From assembly GCA_947034895.1 (NCBI GenBank), contig OX344765.1, positions 7,011,001 through 7,075,000 of the forward strand: a DNA stretch of 64,000 bases, given 5' to 3'. The translations under genes were made by a program, and so were the position numbers. Positions 58,049-64,000 of this stretch are shown piece after piece. How positions within the stretch are numbered: position 1 is the first letter of the stretch; each line of letters starts with the position of its first letter. Under the pieces are notes generated by a model. That model made no database searches. It worked only from the letters and a program-made list of their open reading frames with translations, and was not told where the DNA came from. This DNA comes from Rhytidiadelphus loreus (taxonomy: Eukaryota > Streptophyta > Bryopsida > Hypnales > Hylocomiaceae).

Positions 58049-60519
58049 AAATGATGTTTTTTAATGATGCTAACTTTTCAGAAAATGTTCTTCAGTGTTG
58101 ACGACTTGAAAGGATTCATGTTTCTTTCAATCGTAACAAAATGGTTAACCTTCTTGTGTGGGTTTGCAAACACTAATCTTTTCAGAATGTTCTCATTTGG
58201 AGCTTCCATGGGGCAAGTGGTCATCCATGTGTGTCCTTTGGAGGATGTCCTTCCTATTCATATCTCGCTTCTAAGGTATAAAAAAAATATGATTGATTAA
58301 ACCATATGCTGTTTGGCACGTTATTTACAGGCCACCACAATAATTATTTTTCAGAAGTTTTTTTTGTGTAAAATTATTTGGAGTAGCGGTAATTTGGGCT
58401 GATTTGTTTTTTTAGACTCGACGATAATATCCTTGCAGTCAACACTATTTCAGATTTGTGATTGAATCACAAATAATGCTTGTTAACACCTATTTATGGC
58501 AATATTCTTTATATTAACTGCTATTTTTTCATTGAAATATGGTGCAATGCCTTCACTTTGAATCACTGTTTACAATAATTGTTGTGTGTATGTGCTATGA
58601 CAAAGAATTATGCTTTTAACCTTGGAATGTTGTGGAAGACAAAAAATATATGATGAATTCATTTAAGAAAACTGTACTAATGAAGGATACACTTGTTCAT
58701 CCACAAATTTGATAATTATTGGTTGACCACTTTGGCAATAGGGTTTTTGATTGGGTCCGTAACAAGTAAAATTCATTATTGAAATTGAGAATTTTTAGTG
58801 CTTTTAGACACAATCTCTCTTATTAGAGAAAGTACTTCAAAAATTGTCATGATTTAGTGAGTTACTATAAGATCTAGTTTTTATGTAAAGTTTGAACCAA
58901 TTGTGGGAAAATTAGTTTAATTAGATTTTTAAATCAAAAGTTAGAATAGAATGTTCTAAGTTGCAAAATTCTTTTAACTTTTTATTTGTTCCTATTCATT
59001 TATAACTCCGTAATGTTACATTGACATGCATAGGCAAAAGTATTGTTAGAATGTAGATTTTATAAGATATATCAATGGAATAGGCATTAAATCAATATTC
59101 AAAGTTTCTGAAAATCAACAAGGTTAGGAAAGTGAATATTAATATATATCAAGAGATTCATCTTCCAAAATTAGTTGTTCACCATTGATCATCGATCCAC
59201 ATGATCATTGAATATGTTTAGAAGAAAGTCTATAAAATCTTTAAGTAGTTGTAAACATGTAGTAAATTGCCAAATTTTACATTTTCAAAATATTTTCTTC
59301 ATTCTTTATTGCAATGAGTTTCCACATGATTTGAATTTGGAGTCATTGGGTGGCAATTGCAAGATATTCTTGTATTATTTTTTGTTTATACTTTGATTGT
59401 TGGGATGCTTTTTAAGCACATCTTTGAAAATATGACTCAACATAGCTAAAATTCATAGTAAAGATGGATACAAACATCTAGTTTTTATACTTTTCTATAA
59501 TTAATTTAACACATAATATGTTGATGTTCAAATATATGTAGCATTTACAATTATAAGAGTTGGAAGTGCTACTAAGTGGCCATTCTATTGAAATATAGTA
59601 TGATTATAAAGCTAAAATTTGAAAGAGATGTTGCCTAATAGACTTAGACCTATTGCAAAAAGAAATTATAAAAAAAAAAAAAATAGTTCTATGTTAATTT
59701 GTTTTGTGTCTATTAATTAAACTTCCTTGAACATGCATTTCCAACCATGATAAAAACATTTTGGTGTTTCTTTTGGTGCACCACTATTTTAGAAGAGTTG
59801 TTTCAAATGGTCAAAATTAATATTTTGTATATTTAAATTTCAAAATTTCTATTTTCTTGAGATTTAATAGTTTTTTACTTCATCTATTTAGATAACTATT
59901 CTATACTTGATATTCCTACAACACAATCCCCACCTAAAGGTCTAAATACGTTTGTATTTTATTTTAAATATTTTTATTAATTTAAAGTACTCTAAAAAAA
60001 TTATAACTACAAAATCAAAATGCAACAAATAATACATGTATTATTTACATTCACCCTAAAAAAAGTTGAAATGTCCTACTATTTAGGTAAAAAAAAAACG
60101 TAATGGATAGAAATTCCATTTAGAAATGGTGATTGAAAACCTATGACCATTTTTTGGTTGATCTATCCATTATAGGTTAGTTTATTGGCTTGATTGTTAT
60201 TCAATGCCAATTAAATGTGTTTACGCTTGAAAGTTTTTATAGTTTATACATAGAAAATGTTATGGCATAAACATGTTTGAATATTATTAAAAATCATTTT
60301 TCTTGTAGTATTTTAATTTGTAGTAATTTTGGTCATAATTTCAATTATGATAGCTAAGCTACAATAAATCCCATCAAGATCCTTTTGGTCAAAGGTGTTT
60401 TAGGCCTTGAGCCCTAAACATATACAAGATCCATTAGTGAATCTTCAAATAACTACAATATTATTTTCTTAAAAAAAAATACAACAATCCTTGAAAAGAC
60501 ACTATTATAGTCCCTATAG
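58049..60519. other. AT-rich intergenic DNA
   Basis: About 2.5 kb without a supportable gene. Open frames are short and motif-free. Sequence related to the tandem repeat that follows begins to appear near 60,380. Confidence 0.5.
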
Positions 60520-61345
60520 CTATTTTGAATTATTCATGTCAACCACAATTATTTTGTATGCCTTGTGAAGATGTTCTAGTTCAAAGGTGGTTTAAGCCTT
60601 CACATATACTCAATTCATTAGGCAGTCTCCAAGCATCCACATAATCTTTTTTTAGAAGTGGAAATACAACAATCCTTTGAAATGGCACTATTGGAGTCCT
60701 TTTGAAGTGACAATACTGGTAGGTCCCTTTAAAATGATACTAGTGGAATCCTTTGAAGTGATACTATTAGGATCTTCGTAACTGTTTTGAATTATTCGAG
60801 TCGATCACAATGATTTTGTATGCCTCGTGTTGTCGAAGGTAATTTAGACCTTGGTATATACTAGATCCATTAGTCAATATTCAAGCAACATGTGATTCTT
60901 TTATTATAAAGAAAAAGTACAACAGTCCTTTGAAGTGATATTATTGAGGCCTCCACAACTGTTTGAATTATTCGAGTCGATCACGATTATTTTGTATGCC
61001 TCATGTTGTCAAAGGTGATTTAGACTTTGGTATATACTAGATCCATTAGTCAATATTCAAACATCATGTGATTCTTTTATTACAAAAAAAAAATGTACAA
61101 TAGTCTCTTGAAGTGATATTGTTGAGGTCTCCACATCTGTTTGAATTATTCAAGCCTATCCATATTATTTTGTATAGGTCGTGCTGTCAAAGGTGATTTA
61201 GATCTTGACATATACTAAATCTATTAATCAATCTTCAAGCAACACGTAGTTCTTTTCTTAGAAAAGGGATACAACAATCCTTTGAAGACACACTATTTGG
61301 TCTCCTTTAATAGTGTTTTGAATTATTCAAGCCAACAACAATTGT
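60520..61345. repeat. Diverged tandem repeat with a period of about 177 bp
   Basis: The marker GAATTATTC occurs at 60528, 60789, 60965, 61143 and 61320, giving spacings of 261, 176, 178 and 177. Between markers the same phrases recur in order: TTTTGTAT(G/A)(G/C)(C/T)TC, AAAGGT(G/A)ATTTAGA, ATATACTA(G/A)ATC, TCAAGCAAC and TTTGAAG(T/A). The first interval holds an extra partial duplication of the TTTGAAGTGATACTA segment. Copies are clearly diverged. Confidence 0.8.
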
Positions 61346-61696
61346 TTTGTAAGTCCTTCCACCTAGACCATAGTAGGTTTGATTATTGCCTAATTTGGGT
61401 CTCTTTCTATTGACAAGGTCTTGGATGTCACCCTAGATGTCACCAATCTTATTAATAGCACTAATCTTATTAATAACCAACTAAATTCGTTATCTCAATG
61501 GGATTACACCACTGACAATTTCAGATTTTCAATGTAATTAAAATAAAAAATTTAAATCAATTGCACCATGAAGGACAAAGAGTAACAAAACATTAATATT
61601 ACCACAAATGAATTTTTTTTATGTAATGAAAAACTATATAGGGTAAGTAAATCCAAAATCAACATTTCACTTCAATACTTCACAATGTACTAAAAA
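61346..61696. other. AT-rich intergenic DNA
   Basis: Nothing recognisable apart from a short AATCTTATTAATA duplication near 61,443-61,475. Confidence 0.4.
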
Positions 61697-62193
61697 GAGG
61701 CAATCACAGCCTATTTGTGATTCCGTTGTCCTAGCCTCCCTTTTCCAAAAATCAAGAGTTGTTGGATGGAGGAAAAAAATATTTCCATCCCCCCCCCCTC
61801 AAAGAAAAATTTGTAGCCGTTGGATATAAATACAAATATGGGATACATACTAGTATAAATATGGTAAATATATGTATATTGGACGTATACCAGACCGTAT
61901 ATATATATGGTTTGGTATACGGTCTGGTATACGTCCAATATATCCCATATTGTTTGGCAGTCTTACCCCCCCTTGAAAATTACAAGAGGGGAGGGAGGGG
62001 GGAAGGTGAGAATAGAAATTAAAAAATATATATATTTTTAAAGTTTTAATTCACCACCACCCTTCCAAAAAAATTTAAAATTTTTTGAGAAGGGGGGAGG
62101 GGGTGGTGAATAAAAACTTTAAAAATAAATAAATAAATTAGGCCCATTGTGACAGTTTGTCACAATGGTTTCAAAAGAGGCAGTAATTGCCTC
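61697..62193. mobile_element. GAGGCAAT-ended MITE, copy 2, 497 bp
   Basis: The ends GAGGCAATCACAGCC (61697) and GGCAGTAATTGCCTC (to 62193) are inverted repeats, the mirror image of copy 1. Near 61880-61940 a nearly perfect palindrome (GGACGTATACCAGACCGTATA against its complement) surrounds a short TA core. A second hairpin CCATTGTGAC/GTCACAATGG lies near 62143-62167. No coding sequence. Confidence 0.8.
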
Positions 62194-63204
62194 AATCATT
62201 TCACTTGAATACTTCACTATATGATGTTGTATAATGTTCTAATTTGGAATTCACTTCAATGTAAAGGTTTCACTTTCCCAAACTTTCTAAAATAGATATT
62301 TCTAAATTATAATTATATTTTAGTAATTGACCTTGCGTTATATCTAATTTTGTACCTTTGAGCATGATGGTGCAATTGTCTTGCCAAAAAATAATTATAA
62401 TTTAGAGAAATTCGTTGTACAAATTTTTTATTGGTAACACTTTGACATTGAATTATTTGTAGTATAAAAAAATTCTTAGATAATGTGGATTTTTTCTAAA
62501 AGTGAGATAGTATATTGATGTTTTTTAAATATTTGCACAATAGAATTAAAAAATTCTTCTCGAATATTTTTCAATCAATTTATATATTAGACAATGATAA
62601 ACAGACGAGCCTATTTACCAAAAATGGAATTTTTGGTTTTTGAAATTGAAATTTGTTGTGTTGATTAAGATTGCATAGAACAATTAATATAATAGGTTAG
62701 TTTGAAAAGATAGGTTTGAAAAGGTCATATTTTGAAAGATATTCATGGAAGTCAAAATTGAGGATACCTTACTTTCTCTATAGCATTGTACATTTAATAT
62801 CGAAATGGATAAGATTTGAATACATAGTATTAATTTTCTTACTTTGTTGTTTTTAGGCATTTTTACCTTCCCTCTTTGATCACTAGAATCAATGGACAAG
62901 ACTAGATTTTGATTCATGCAGTTGAATCTCAAGCCCTATTTGTAAAATTTTCCTAGCTACTTTTTGATAGACTATAAGTTGGAAGCCTTTGGTGTATCTA
63001 AGATGCCCCCTAACCCAACCCAAAAAGTTTCAAGAGAAAACATTGAATGGAAATTAAAGCATTATGTACATCAAAGGTGGTCATTTTAAGGTAGCCTTAA
63101 AGGCATGAGTAAGTACCTTGTACTTTGAACTTGATAAACTCATAGAATATTGTCTAAGTGTCACTAATAAATCACAAAATAATTTAGGCAAATTTTCCTC
63201 TTAA
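62194..63204. other. AT-rich intergenic DNA
   Basis: No gene or repeat recognised. Confidence 0.4.
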
Positions 63205-63787
63205 CCTATAGAGGACCAAGTGTTTATTCAACATATGCAAGAAATCTCATGTAGGGGTGGGTACAAAGTCAATTTTGGTAAGATTTTCACAAAATTTTGA
63301 CACGTGGTGTGAACATATACCCCTTACTAGAAATATAAATATTTTTTCCAACGGAGTGCCTACGTCAAAAGTTATATTGCCCTTAACTTTCAGACCGAGG
63401 AGCTTTAGGCAACATGTATAAACTCTTCCTATAATTTTGAAATTGAGCAAACACAACACAATATGCAAATGTCAAAAAATATAACTGTATGTAGTGTAAA
63501 AATCTCACTTTAGGAGAAGTTGAAGTCTGTTGGCTATATCTGATAAGGTCAAGAGAAGAAAAAAAAAATTCTTCTAACTTCAAACTTTGTAATCTTTCAA
63601 CATGTGCAGACAAAGTTTCCAAATATTTTTCCACATATTCCCACAATGCTTTGGTATAAAATCTGTACAATTCAATGTTGGAAAAAAATAAATTAAAATT
63701 CTTTTTCTTTTTCTTTTTCACTGCCCTAAAAAGCGACAGTTTTTTTCACAATTTCCACCCGAAGTGTGCTTTGGTCCCTTTTAAGGG
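63205..63787. mobile_element. piggyBac-like MITE, 583 bp, degenerate
   Basis: The left end is TTAA (63201-63204) then CCTATAGAGGACCAAG. The right end CTTTGGTCCCTTTTAAGGG is followed by TTAA (63788-63791). The ends are imperfect inverted repeats of the same type as the elements at 35924, 36209 and 55928. Confidence 0.6.
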
Positions 63788-63791
63788 TTAA

Positions 63792-64000
63792 AGAAGGCTA
63801 ACATTCTTCCATCGAAAAATTTATGATTTCCATACCACATTCCTAGTCAGGACCCACCTCAAAAGTGACTTTTCTGGGTGCTTCTACCTCAGAAAAACAA
63901 AAACAAAAAATAAAAAAATAATCCCCAAAAGAAATGAGAACATTCACAGAAGAAACCCACAGTGAGTTCATTTATTGTATGAATGTTCATGAACCCACAC
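63792..64000. other. Intergenic DNA to window end
   Basis: A-rich; nothing recognised. Confidence 0.4.

Noticed and set aside
1..64000. tRNA, rRNA, CRISPR or organelle-type genes
   Set aside because: None was seen by eye on either strand; a tRNAscan or Rfam run would settle small RNA genes.

Overview
The window looks like nuclear DNA of a land plant. Genes are split by short GT/AG introns, intergenic DNA is very AT-rich, and the recognisable products are plant-type: temperature-induced lipocalin, the METTL14-like m6A writer subunit MTB, three-domain tRNA ligase, and isoprenylcysteine methylesterase. Cut-and-paste DNA transposon relics (pogo-like, TTAA-flanked piggyBac-like, short TA-flanked elements) are abundant. 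A seedless plant, perhaps a bryophyte, is my guess; this is inference only.

Layout. 1-13 kb is repeat-rich with one clear gene, a BTB/POZ protein (6281-7009, +). At 14.6-15.7 kb (-) lies an uncharacterised protein with a membrane segment followed by an AP2-like domain, with G-quadruplex-prone DNA upstream. Two short TA-flanked elements follow (16.36-17.64 kb). The two-exon lipocalin gene is at 19.5-20.6 kb (+). A complete but dead pogo-type transposon fills 22023-25796. MTB (7 coding exons, 1,935 aa predicted) occupies 26608-33976 (-). 35-38 kb is a nest of inverted-repeat elements. The tRNA ligase (28 coding exons, 1,095 aa predicted) spans 38930-49084 (-). ICME (12 coding exons, 443 aa predicted) spans 51792-55906 (+). 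A His-rich coiled-coil protein of unknown role lies at 56972-57793 (-). From 58 to 64 kb there is AT-rich repeat DNA, including a roughly 177-bp tandem repeat.

The genes belong to unrelated pathways (mRNA methylation, tRNA splicing and unfolded-protein-response mRNA splicing, protein prenylation turnover, membrane stress protection), and I see no functional cluster. What stands out is the duplication of gene-flanking DNA. The MTB 5' flank is copied upstream of the tRNA ligase, the BTB 5' flank is copied 4.5 kb away, the ICME start region is tandemly duplicated, and the 3' end of the His-rich gene is duplicated. Exon models were built by hand from splice consensus, reading-frame continuity and remembered family sequence; no alignment was run.
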